Below are positions 42,500-54,800 of a DNA stretch of 64,000 bases, piece by piece. The notes beneath the pieces were generated by a model. The model worked only from the letters and a program-made list of their open reading frames with translations. It ran no database searches and was not told the DNA's origin. Position 1 is the stretch's first letter. Each line of letters begins with the position of its first letter. The position numbers were made by a program, and so were the translations under genes. The stretch comes from Cheilinus undulatus. Taxonomy: Eukaryota > Chordata > Actinopteri > Labriformes > Labridae. The stretch lies in the NCBI RefSeq assembly GCF_018320785.1, contig NC_054886.1:10539207-10603206 (forward strand), read 5' to 3'.

Positions 42500-42742
42500 T
42501 CTGCCAAGGAGGTTATGTGATTGCCAGGGGTTGTTAGTTTGTTAGCAACATAACTCAAAAAGTCATGGGTGGATTTTGATGAAGTTTTCAGGAAATGTCA
42601 GAAAAGGCATAAGGAAGAACTGACTGGATTTGGGGAGTGATCCGGATCACCGTCTGGATCCAAGGATTTTTAAAGGATTCTGTACTACTGGGAGATAGGG
42701 CTAATGGCGGAGGTCTGCGCTCTCTGAGTGCTTTTCTGGTTA
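42500..42742 (+). repeat. Interspersed element, CTCTGCCAAGGAGGTTATG type
   Basis: Starts CTCTGCCAAGGAGGTTATG and ends near GGCGGAGGTCTGCGCTCTC, with GATCCGGATCACCGTCTGGA inside. This combination belongs to a short repeat I have seen dispersed in many fish and some invertebrate genomes. I cannot assign its class with certainty. Confidence 0.6.
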
Positions 42743-43995
42743 TGTTTTGTGTCTTAATGTGGAGATGAGCTGTCGGCATCTTTCCCCTCTGTTGTACAGA
42801 GCACCGTTCTCATCTTGACCAGGGGTGGAGCCAGTGGGCCCCTGATTGGCCACCTCAGTACCCCCATTATCCTGATATTTTCCTGCACCTGGCTTATAAC
42901 AGAGGACTCCTTCTCCTTGGGAATCAGGATTTCCACTGCTCTACACCAGGCTCTTTGGATAGATTGTTTCATCCAAACTAAGAAAACTTATGGTTAACTG
43001 ACACAGAAATCTAAGGACATAAGGCGCACTTTTACTAACCCTGTAGGAGACTCTGTTGATGCCTTTGCCTGCACTTTCTTTCAGCTTGGTGGCCTAACAT
43101 CCATCCTAAACTCTATCTCTCCAAGTGGTGGTAACTTACAGGAAGGCCTATTCCTCTCTGGATTCACATCATGCAGATGTGAGTCTGACCTTCAGAGACC
43201 TGGTTTAGCACATTTTGAGTTAGAGCGGCATGTGGAAGTACATTTTAAAAGTCTGGTTTTAATCAGACAAACACAATAATTGGACTATTTCTAACTTCAT
43301 GTAAATGTATCAAGTGTCAAGTGACATTACTGTTGATACAGACTTTAAGATGCTAAAGAATTGACTGCACATGCTGTATTATAAGAAATTATATGTTTCA
43401 TGAAGTATTGATAACTAGAAAATATTATTTCTAAGGTTAATATGTCAGGATGCTACATTTTTTAGCCTGTAAACAGCAATTTTCATTTAGCATCAAGCTA
43501 ACTGACTCAGATCTACATATTGTTCTTTCTGTGAGTAATAAGTATAATTCCCAGTGATGTTGGAGTCGTAATTTTCCTTGAAATGATAATACTTATGCCT
43601 GCATTGACTGCCTTGTATTGTATTTAATTGGCATATTTATGCCATTTAACTTCAAACATTGAAAAAAATATTTCTAGGGTTATTATAATTATCGGACAGC
43701 TTTTTAATTCCAAACATAAGAGCTCTCCTCAGCTTGTTTTTGAATGTCTTGTGTTATCTATCAGTGTAACAGACTGCTTTGCCTCTGTACCGAACTAAAA
43801 AGCACAGAATGAGGTCATGAGTAGAAACAGCCAATAAATCAATGAGCCTTTGCTCAGCTGCTCCACAGTCTCCATTTAACTTCAGCTCCATATTAACAAT
43901 GAATCCTTCATCAGTTTGTCCTTGTGTTTGTTTATGAGTGACTTCACATTAATTATTATGATGCATTATTTGAATAGGTTTAAAGGAGAGGGCTG
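42743..43995. other. Intergenic DNA, nothing firm
   Basis: No coding exon could be supported. The 42815-42997 open frame has no recognisable motif. Confidence 0.35.
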
Positions 43996-46033
43996 TTACG
44001 GTGGCCCAAAGAGTCCACTGCAAAAACATTTCACTAAACACTGAAAATGTGTTATGGTGGCCCTGAGAGTCAACAGCAAAAAAAACTTTTCACTAAGCAC
44101 AGAAAACCTTCTCACTAAATGCAAAAAACAAAAAACAAACAAACAAACAAAAAAAAATCACACAAAAAAACTTCACTTAAAACACTTCATGAAATGAGAA
44201 AACACTAAGTTTTTGTAGTTGACCCTCAGGGCCACCATTTTGAAGATTTATGTTAAATTTTTGTTACAAAAAAGGTTTTTGAATTCCACAAAAAAGAAAA
44301 TCTTTTCTTTAAGTTTTATGGAATGTTCTCAAGTTTCATTAATTGTTTTCAAGTTTTATTAAATGTTTTTAAGTTTCTTCAATGTTTTCGAGCTTTATTA
44401 AATGTTTTTCAGTTTCATTCAAGGTGTTTGAGTTTCAATCAAAATTTTTGAGCTTTACTCAGTGTTTTTGAGGTTCATTTGAATTTTTAAAGTTTCATTT
44501 GAAATGTTTTAATTTTATTTATTTTTCAAGGTTTATAATGTGTTTTCAGTTATTATTATTAAATGTTATTAGTCTCATTAAATGTTTTTGTGTTTCATTA
44601 AAAGCTTTTAAATTACATTAAATTTGTCTGAGTTTCATTAAATGCCTTAATTTCAGACCTCAGGGGACAGCAGGGTGGGAAGAAGGATGGGTGGGATTGA
44701 AGTAGGGTAGGGTGGGTTGTTGTGGGATCAGGGTAGGGAAAATTAAAATGCTGTAACTACCCCAAAGCAGCAGCTGCTCTGTGTTTAAGAACACTTTTAA
44801 GTGTGATGTGTGCTGCAAACACAATGTATGATAATGTGTTCAATTTAAAACTCAGTAAAAACTGCTGGACAAAAAAATGCCTTAATTTCATCGTTTTTTC
44901 AAGTTTCAGTAAAAAGTTTTTGAGTTTCATGAAATGCTCTTGAGTTTCATTAAATATCTCTGGGTTGCATGCAGTGTTTGGAGTTTCTTATCGGTGTTTT
45001 TTGAGTTTAAATAAATAATTTAAATTTCATTTAATGGTTTTGAGTTTCTAGGAAAATTTTCTAAGTTATTCCAATACATTTGAGTTTCATTAATAGTTTT
45101 TGAGTGTCATTAAATATTTTGAACTTCTTTCAAATTTTTAAATTACATTGAATGTTGATGAGTTTCTCTCTCTTTTTTTGAGTTTCATGAACCGTTTGAG
45201 TTTTCTTTATTCATTCCATTTAATGTTTTGAGTTCATACTTAAATATTTGTCAGATTTATGAAATACTCTTGTATTTCATTCAATTTTTTAAATTTTTTT
45301 TTTAAATGTTTTTGAGTTTCATTAAATGGTTTTGAGTTTCTTAAATATTTTTGTGTTTCATTAAATATGTGTTTCAAGATGTCTTATAATAAACATAAAT
45401 GTTCTTACAATTTACTTAATATTTCTATGTTTCATGCTTTGTAGTGAATTAAGTGTTTTCGTATATTTTCCAGTCAGAAAAATATGTGTATCTCTCATGA
45501 AATGCCTTCGTAGTTTATATAATGTTTTTTGCTTGAAGGTTTATTTTTGAATTAAAAAATATTATATTATAAAATATTATTATATTATAATATTATATGT
45601 TCAATGCAATTTTTTATGATTCATATACATTTTGGTCATCTCACAGCTTATTTTTACCACCACTGTGATAAATATGATGCATACACCTATCATATTTTTT
45701 ATCATATTGTGTATTTGCAACATTTATTTTTATATTTCACACAATGTTTGTAGGTTTCTCAAGTTTTGCAGTTGTATTTCTTTTTGTTTGTTTGTTTGTT
45801 TGTTGAATGTTTATTAATTCTATATGTTTTGTATTTAACAAAATGGCCTACAAATTTGTTTGACTTGTTTTTTGTATGTGTGATTCAACAGATGTTTTTG
45901 CTTTCCACAAATTGTTCTTGCATTTTAATCACATAATTCTGTGTCTCATGTTTTATGAATTGTTTTTAGGCTTCGTGAAATATTTTTTCATTTGTAGAAT
46001 ATTTTTGCAAATGACCCTCAGGGCCACCATAGA
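43996..46033. mobile_element. Nested inverted-repeat elements with ends GGTGGCCCTGAGGGTC, carrying a minisatellite
   Basis: Two left ends (GGTGGCCCAAAGAGTCCACT at 44000 and GGTGGCCCTGAGAGTCAACA at 44056) face two right ends reading GACCCTCAGGGCCACCAT at 44221-44238 and 46013-46030. The simplest reading is a small element (44054-44238) within or beside a larger one ending at 46030. Between the right ends lies a long array of GAGTTTCATTAAATGTTTTT units (about 44300-45370). No transposase was recognised. Confidence 0.75.
44300..45370 (+). repeat. Minisatellite, GAGTTTCATTAAATGTTTTT unit
   Basis: Roughly 20-27-bp units with the core AGTTTCATTAAATG repeat some 35 times with substantial divergence. 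A non-repetitive stretch at about 44640-44860 interrupts them. Located inside the inverted-repeat element. Confidence 0.85.
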
Positions 46034-46034
46034 T

Positions 46035-46229
46035 TGTTCTACTGTCTCCGTGTCCACAGTCGGGCGCGCGCAGCGAGCTTCCAGGTCCCACATCCTGGTA
46101 CTTTAGAGCGTTGTCAAGGCAGCCTGAGCTCGGCAGGCAGGCGGAAAGTGGTTGCAGTGTCCTGGCACTAAATCTGTCCTAAAACGTTCACACAAACTGT
46201 CCCGGAAAGTTAGACTGTGTAACCGAAAG
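46035..46229 (+). promoter_or_regulatory. Probable promoter and non-coding exon 1 of the spindoc-like gene
   Basis: A short GC-rich stretch (GGGCGCGCGCAGCGAGC near 46063) ends in a good donor, CGAAAG/GTAACG, at 46229/46230. The next exon starts at 48615 with 5'UTR sequence, so this is the best candidate for exon 1. It abuts the right end of the transposon cluster directly. Transcription start is not defined by sequence alone. Confidence 0.5.
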
Positions 46230-48614
46230 GTAACGGGTTTGCATGTTTTTCTTGCGCATGTTTCTTAACGTGCTGTTTGCGGGCTAATATGCGGGTTTGG
46301 CTGTTTTTGTGTAGACTCAGACAGTCCGTGAATGTGGACAGGAGGAGGAAGAGCTTGTCCATTGTGCAGCGCAGAGACACAACGCTTTCTGATCGATCTG
46401 AGCTCCATGTTCTCTCTTTTCTGTCACATTTCCGTCTTTAATGGTACTTTCTTCCTCCGTGTGCTTGTCTATCCTCGCTTCCAGTCAAACAGAGAGAATA
46501 AAGGATAAAAATGGCTCTCGACAGATATAATTTGTGATAGAAAGGGACAGCTTTAAAGGGACAGTGTCACTCCGCTTCCTTCCTGCTTCCTGGAGCTTTG
46601 TAGCCTACTTACACGACGTGTTCATACACCACACATGCTACAGAAACGTCCAAATATTCAACATTAAGGCTCCTAAAGGTTTCTTTTTTGTATATAAACC
46701 TAACAGGAAGGTGTCACACGTGGAGATAGGAGTGTAGTGACTGAGCAGATGGGCGGTTAGAGCTCGCATTGTCTTCATTTGCATTTAATCAAATGAAACA
46801 GGCGTCAATGGGCATGCAAACGTGTTTTAGTGGCCCTAATAATTATGTTTTCTCTGTGTTAGGGGAAGAAAACTTAAGGATAGCACATTTTAAACTAATG
46901 TTGAACAAATGAGCTGTCAAAGTGTGAATTTATCCTGCACATGACCGCAAATGAGATCTTAAACGCCACAGCATGGAGGAATATTAAATGTAGCCTACAT
47001 ATGTAGCGTTGAGGCATTGAAATGTCTACATTTATTGGAAAATGACTAACCTTTGCTATGTATTTTTATTTGAGTACTTAAAATGCCTCCAATAGTTGTC
47101 AAAGCTAGCTAATTTTTACCGTCATAACAGGACAGGTCTTGTCAAGACCAAGCAGCAACCTCCATGGTTGAAAAGCCAATGCAGCATGCAAAACTGCTTC
47201 TAAAGGACTCACTGATAGACTTTTTAGTAAATAAATCATGTCGGACAGTGGTTAGATTGGAATGACAATTCAAGACAACCGTTTACGAGGATGTTGTAAA
47301 GTATCGTTCACAGACAAGCAGGCTCTAAGGGCTGGCTCTTATTTATGGAAGACTGGAGCTGGCTCTTATTGAGAGTGAATTTCTCCTTTTCTTTCCTGTT
47401 TCTGCTGGTGTTTTAAAGACATAAACTGGGCAGAACCGTACCAAATGAAGAGCCATTTTGAAGCTGAAGACTGGCTGTTTTTACTCAGTATTCTATCATA
47501 TACACACATCATCTCAGTCGACTTCCAAGCCCGATAACTCTAACTCAGTTTCTTTTACAGACTTCACTTTTGCTTTAAAAGGCAGAGAAATTATTCAGCT
47601 GTTTATACTGGATTCACTTTTTTTGCCATGTGTTACAGATTTTTTATCATTAGTATTGTAGTTTGATTTTTCACTCTCAGACTTTTACAATGTGTGTGTA
47701 TGTGATAGAATGTTGGGACTTTCTCTTTTTGCAGAACTTGAGGGCATTTTAATGGCTTGTTGATTTTGGACTCAGATTTTTTCTAGTTAAGTAGATTTTC
47801 TCTGTCAAACCATTCTCCTCGGTTGATTCCATTTGTTCGTGAAACAGCCTCTCTCTGGTTTCCTTCTGTGGGGTATGAAACTTTCTCTGCATGCTTTAAA
47901 CATGTGTCTGCTCTTGGAATTTTTGTTAAACTAACCAATAAGGAACAGGTAGAGAATGGACCAATCATGTTGGATTTACCCATTTTTGCTGTGCTGTTTT
48001 CCATTTGCTTTGATTTCACTAAGAGAGTCCCAACATTCTATCATGTACTCACACATTGTTAAAGTCTGAGAGCCAAAAATCATCAAACTTAAACAGTAAT
48101 CATTAAACGTGTAAAAGATGACAAAAAAGTGAATCCAGCATAAATAGCTGAATAATTTGTCTACTTTTTAAAGCATTAGAAGTCTGTGTAAGGAACTGAG
48201 TTTGAGTTGTAGGGCTTGAAAATTGACAATGATGATGATGTGTGTATGTGATAGAATGTTGGGACTCTCCTGGAGAACAGCACAGCAACAATGGGCAGAG
48301 CTAACATGATTGGTTCATCACCTTCCTGTTTCCTATTGGTTGGTTCACAAAAACATTCGGAGAGCAGAAATATATTTGAAGCCCACAGAGAAAGTTTTGT
48401 ACACCACAAAGACACCACAGAGCAGCAGTTTCACAAGCAGGCAGAAACAACCTGTATAAGAGGATAATAGTTTCATGTTTGGCCTTCAGAAAAAGCTTTT
48501 ACTGTCAGCTTTGAACTTATTTTTTAAAGTGGATGCATTTGATATTGACTTGGCTGTTTTCAAACATTTTTATTCTTACTATGATCCAACTAAAATATAT
48601 TCTGTCTCCTACAG
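46230..48614 (+). other. Intron 1 of the spindoc-like gene (inferred)
   Basis: Contains no supported exon. Its 3' third holds a complex inverted repeat (47485-48440). Confidence 0.45.
47485..48440. repeat. Complex inverted repeat (A-gap-B-A'-B')
   Basis: 47485-47720 is the reverse complement of about 48026-48265, and 47810-48025 is the reverse complement of about 48266-48440. Anchors: GATAGAATGTTGGGACT at 47704-47720 and 48250-48266, its inverse at 48026-48042; CCAATCATGT at 47961 and its inverse at 48304-48313. Two copies of one element in opposite orientation, partly deleted, would explain it. Confidence 0.8.
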
Positions 48615-51600
48615 GACTCCTGCCCACAGATGTGATGTCTGACAGACCCTGCACCTGCTCATCAGAGCAAAAACTACAACAGCTTTGGCATCTTAAGGAA
48701 GGACAGCATGTGAGCTAAGAGACGAGAATATTCTAGACTGAGAGGGATGAGACGGGACGAGAAAACCAGAACCGTTGGATGAGAACTAATGGGCTGTCTG
48801 AGCTGGAGACAGCATGCCAACTGCAAAAGGTAAAGGTGGTTCAACGTCCCACCGCTACCGACCAGCCTCGGAGTACGACGATGCCACGCTCGCCCAGAAG
48901 AGAGAATACTGGAGGACAAAGAAGCGGGAGCAGAGGGCTCGATTATCGGAGCGGAGAAGAAGGCCAACGCAAGTTGAAAAGCTCATCCATCCAAACTGCT
49001 CCGGCTCCTTTCTCGCTATCTCTTCTTTGGATGAATCATGTGGAAACACAGCAGAGGCCGGCTCGGTTCGAGCTACCGACGGCCCAAAGGAGAAGTGGCT
49101 CCAGACAATGGATCTCAACAAGGCCTCTCCTCAGGTTCCAGTTTCATATTCAGTCTCAGTAAGAGCCGCTGGGGGCGACACCACCACAGTGAAATGCCCG
49201 CCAGCAAGGGGAGCTGGGATCCGAGTTGTTACCTCACCCACAGCCGGTGTAACCCAGCTGAACACTTCCTCAGTGCCTCCATCCAGAGTGACCAGAATCA
49301 CCAACGGCAGCTCCACAAAAACCTGTCAGCCATGTGTGTCTATGCAGGGAGCATTCGTCCCCAAAACACAAACCAAGGCACAAGTTGAGTCCCGCATTCA
49401 ACCCAAACCCTCACCGTTAAATGTGACTACAGGTCGGACTTTAGCTCCATGTCCTTTGATGACGAATACAAAACCTCTAAGAGGAACGAACAGTGCCTTG
49501 GTCACCTCACAGAGGGCTAAAGGTGTTTTCAACACCAGACAAACTTCCTCTGAGACAGAAGAGGAGAAAGCAGCCAAACGAAGAGAGAACTGGCGGATCA
49601 AGAAGAGGGAGCAGCGAGCAAAGGTGGCAGCTCGGTTGGCCAAAGCTAGAGAGAGGACACCGTGCACCGAGGTGACGTTACAGCGGCAAACAGCACAAAA
49701 AACACAACCTGTGGGCGCCACAGGCCTTCAGTATGTCCAAACCCGGACGCTCTCGAGAAGAGTTGTCCCAAATCAGAGTCATGCTCACATCAGTGCACCT
49801 TTGACATCTGTAAAAAAAGAAAATAATAAACTGCAAAGTGGTGCAGAGAGTTTAACCACAATAAACCTGCAAGGAGATCAGGTAAAAGTCCATAATCCAC
49901 CAGTGATTGAACCTGAAGGAATCCCTGCAAGAAAGTTTCCGAGTCATGTGCATCTTTTTAATGTTTCTCGAGGGATTGCTCGATGTAAAACACCCCGACA
50001 GAGATTCAATGACGCCCAAAAGACTTTCATGATTCAAAGAAACATAAGATGCAAATCCCCGATGCTTGCTTCTTTCTTGGGTACCAGAAATATCCCCAAG
50101 ATAGACCCCAATGATACACCAGAGCAGATCATCGCCAAACGGAGAGAGTACTGGCGGATTAAGAAACGTGAGCAGCGAGCAAAGCTGTCGATGGAAATGA
50201 AGGCTCGTCTGAAGGAAAAGGACTGCGTCATGAGAAGAGTCAAACGCTACCAGAAGATCCTAGAAGACATGAGACGGGCAAGAGCCCAAGCAGCAGGAGG
50301 AAATACCATGACCGACGCTTCGGAGACCATCGGAGGGTTCATTAAGGAGGACGGGACAGTGACCATCAACATTCCAACAAATCACAGCACGGCGGACGCA
50401 CGCAAACAGCAAGAGCAACTTCTAGTTACTAAACCCGTCCTGAAACCTCAGAATCAAACAGAGACCAAACGGAGAGTTATTGCACCCATCCGTGTGAATC
50501 CACCTCAAGTAAGAGTTTCTTTTCCTCTCTCTGGAGTCAACAAAACTCAAAGACTGATGTCAGTCAGACCAAGGACTGAAAGCACAAGTGTTCCAATCCA
50601 GACAGCAGGCCAGCTCAAACTCACTCATCCTCAGATTCCTAAAAATGCTGGAGGATCGAAAGCCGGGTCGAATCTTGGCGGATGTGTCATGAAAATGGCA
50701 GTGACGTCCCTCTCTGCTGCCTGTCAGGATCCGGAGCTGACAGAAGAGGAGAGGATGGCGAAGAAGAGGGAGTACTGGAGGGTAAAGAAGAGGGAGCAGC
50801 GAGCAGCTCGGGCGGCCCGACTGAAGCAAGGACTCCTACAAGCCAGGGCCTTACAGAGGAGGAAGATCCAGAAGCAGGTAAACCCAGAACCACCAAACAG
50901 AAGCCTAATGAGCAAAACAGAAGAACCTCTCCCTGGCAACAGCATCCCCAGTACACCAAATTTAAGTGGGATAAAACAAGAGGCAGCAGTTGACCTAAAT
51001 TCCCAACCAGAACAAGCCATCTGTCCAGACATCAAACCCCCATCCTCCCCATCGCCCCCTCCAGCGCCGCAGCAAGAGCCTGACCCAGCTCTGATTGCAG
51101 ACAGCCAGGCGACCACACTGCTCGCCGTAGCATCTATGAAGAAACTCCTTGAAGAGTCTCTGAGCTCAGTGACAGAGTGTAAAAGGGAACAGAGTGAAGT
51201 TAAAGTAGAGGGTGAGGATGAGGAGTCAGAGACTAAGTCCAATCTGACCTTTTTAGAGAAGGATCTAGTGGCTCCAATTTCTGCTGATCTGACCCTAGAA
51301 ATCAAAAGCTGGCAGTCCAGTACGGATGTGTTGGTCCAAGCACAATCCCCCAGTCTTAATCTGAAAAACTCACCTCAAACAAGCGAGACTTCACCACCAA
51401 ATCCTGTTCCAAATTCAACCTGTGAGAGCTCATCCCAAACCCTTTCAAACTTCATTGTAAACCCATCAATGGACGCCTCCAACATTCCTTCCTCGCCCCG
51501 CAGAACTCAAAGAATCTGCACCAAAAAGGTTGTCCATCAGAATTGTTGTTCTCCAGAGCCACCGAAGCTTCACCACCTCCCTTTAAATCAACCAGAGCAA

Positions 51601-51816
51601 CAAACATGTGCAGTACCAGAATCGAATCAAAACAACAACGTACGGACAACGCAGAGGACCCGCGATGTGGTGACAGCTTACGGCGGTCTGAGCAGCCTCC
51701 AGAGGAAGAGGGAGTACTGGAAGCTGATGAAGAGGCAGCAGAGAGCTCGGTTGAAGGCCAGGCAGAAGGACAGAGCAGGAGAGTCCAGCAGTCGGATTCC
51801 CCAGAGGAACAAAGAG
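48615..51816 (+). CDS. Spindoc-like large exon (5'UTR plus residues 1-1001)
   Basis: Acceptor CTACAG ends at 48614, donor GTAATG at 51817. The first 199 bases are untranslated; coding starts at 48814 and covers 1001 whole codons with five of the six basic motifs. A coding exon of 3 kb with no stop cannot be chance. Confidence 0.9.
48779..49162 (+). other. Overlapping upstream open frame in the spindoc-like mRNA
   Basis: An ATG at 48775-48781 region opens a 127-codon frame in a different phase that overlaps the main start at 48814 by about 350 bases. Its start context is weak (T at -3). It may only reduce initiation at the main start, if it does anything. Confidence 0.3.
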
Positions 51817-54800
51817 GTAATGAGGTGCACAGGAATAATAAGAATACTATCATTTTAATTAAAAAAGGAGGGATACTTAGTAAAAGAAAGAGAAATCTTG
51901 TGTTATCAACAGGAAATGAATCAGTTTTGTAGTGTGTAAATAACTAACAACTACTACATATTTACCACTGAGGTAGCATTGTTATGCACTGATTTATGGA
52001 GATCAGAGAAAAGACACTGCAGAGAATGTTCTGGTGCGTTAAAAATGGGAATGGTTGTATTTTTATACAACTCTGAATTTCAAAATATGAGCTTTCTTGG
52101 TTGAACGTTGAAGCAGGCATATACTATATCTCTGAATGAGGGATTAATAGTATTTCTCACTTTTCAATTGAATGGATGCAAAATAAAGCTCAATGAGAAT
52201 TGGGACCAGTGGAAGACGGAATATATAGTTGTGTTGGTGTTTTTTTGCATTAGAACTTGCTTTAACCCTTAATTGGTGTTGAAGGAATTATGAAACTCAA
52301 GGTGTTTGTGACCAAAAATGGCAGCATACATATAAAATAATAAACATAATATTCATTAATATTTTTCCAGCTTCTTCTGCATTAGTTTTTTAATCAAGAT
52401 CAGACCTGGTCATAAATATCAAATATTCAATAAATTCCAGAAATTTAACCCTGTAAATGCCAGTTTAAGTTCAAAACCCCCTGATATTTAATATGTAAAA
52501 AACACTCACAATAAAAGAAACATTTTCATGAACTACACAAATATGTAGTTACCTTGAAGGGGATTTTTGCAGCCTTTAATATGTAATAATGAATAACAAC
52601 TTAGATTTTTATACTTTTTTTTTTACATTTTGAGATTGTAATAAATTGTTACACAATAGTGTAAGTCGACAAAATAGATGCCATTCAAGCATAGCAGTAA
52701 AAATAAATGTATTTTTAAATTCACTTCTTTCACATTTAGTTTTTTTTAATCATGATCAGACCTAATCATAAATATCAGATATAAACAAATGCCCCCCAGT
52801 TGTTATTAAAAAAAATCCAACAAAAAATGAAATATTTTTTATCATGCTACATGCAAATTTAATTTCCTTGAAGGGAATTTTCACATCCTTGAATATGCTA
52901 ATAATGAGCAGCAACTTTGGTTTTATGCATTATTACTTTCTAAAAATTTAAGATTAACATATTTTTTTTACTCTTAGGGTGTTACGGCTAAAAATTGATG
53001 CCATACATGAAAAAGAACTAATGAATTACAAACTCTCCACTTTTTTGCAATTATTTTCTTAATCAAGATCAGATCTGATCATACATATCAAATACTGATT
53101 ATTTTTTTCTGGAATTTAACCCTTTAAATGTTAGTTTAGTGCAAAGAGGAAAGGGTTTTGTGACAGAAAAAACAAAAGGAGGTATTTTTATCATACTACT
53201 TGCAAATCTAATTTTCTTGAAGGGGACCTTGAATATGCTAGTAATAAGAAACAACTTTGATTTTATGCAAATAAAAAGATTTTAATAAATTGTTATAACA
53301 GTACCTACACAAAGTAAGGAAATAAGCATTCAATTTCCCCTTATGCCAAACATGGTAAATATCTGATATTTGGTGACAAACAGGGAAAACGAACTTTGAA
53401 GCAATGACTCCAGAATTAAAGCCTAATATCATAAATGCATTTTTACTGTCATGGCTGGAGGATCAAAAATTGTGGTTTTAATTGTTTTTTCAATGAGACA
53501 TTTTTGGTCACCAACAGCCTGAAGGGATACAAAAAGTCAACAGAGATTATCATTGACCTGTTACAGGTTCTGATAGAAAAATTTTAAAAATATATTTTGA
53601 AGAAGAACATACCCTCCAAAATTTCTGTTGTTGGCATTAACAAAGTCAAAACAATAAAAACAAAAGAAAAAAGAAAATGACAGAAAAAGACACAAAAAGG
53701 CCTCAACACCCTAAACTCTGAATATCTGTGCAGGTTTCACTCTCAGATTACTCTCTCACTGGTGTAAGAAAATGATTCTGCCTATGACCTTATTGATCAT
53801 GTGTTCATGTTTCCTTGGTCCAGGCTCCAGGTGCGGTCATCGTCAACTCCTTTAAAGGTCTAAATCCTCCTGGTAAACCTGCTGCCGCTTCCCTGACTGC
53901 AGTGAGCAATATCCCTGCGGTCCTGGTGGTCAGCCCTGTGGTGTGTAATTCTGAGCGCTCACCAGACACACTGCAGGTCAAACTACCCGTTAACAGAGCG
54001 TCATGTTCTGAGCAGAGACCCCTCAGACCCTCGCCGATCAGCCCGGAGGATGACAAACAAACCAGAGAGTGGATCTGCAGGAGCACAGATGTGGACTCGT
54101 CGCCCACCCTCCCCACCCTCAAGCCCCCTGAAAACCCACTCACCAGCATCAACCTGCAGCCCATCGAACCCCCTCCTCAGACACCAGTGCCGACCCTCAG
54201 CCCCATAAAAATCCCCTCGGCACACCTCCAGACCCCCCCACAGATGACAAACAAGCTGTCCCCCATCAGTACCTTGGTACCTCCGAAGCCGATCCCTGGG
54301 GAGTCTGATGAGGATTTCCTGAGGAGGAAGAGGGAGTACTGGAGGATCAAGAAGAAGGAGCAGAGGGCCAGGAAGGCCATCATAGAGAAACGAGACCCTT
54401 TCACATCCAGATCCAGATCAACCAACAGCTGGAGACCTATCCTACCTGCCCAGGAGCTGAACACACAGGTGAGACAGAAGTACTGATGATCAAAAAATCA
54501 TGTTTGTTATGGTGTCAAGCCTTTAGGATTATAAGGTTCATTTTAGAGGCTTTTAGTTCATAGATATGTTCAGTTAACAGTATTTCAAGCTGCAATTTCC
54601 AGGAATCACAGAACTGTCTGCAAGGTTGTGCCTCGAAGATTAGGTTTTCATGGAGGAGGGACTGTTGAAAATGGCCTGTGTGGTGCAAGCTAGCCTGTTC
54701 ATCCCACTCTTCCAAAAAAATCCAACATTGATCTACTATTTAGCAAAAATGTACCCAAAATCCCCAGCTTCATAAACATTCCGTCCTCTGCCTTTAAGGA

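Noticed and set aside
50724..51853. Minus-strand open frames of 130-190 codons opposite the spindoc-like exon
   Set aside because: They are antisense shadows of a long coding exon, with no motif, no conserved start and no independent splice sites.
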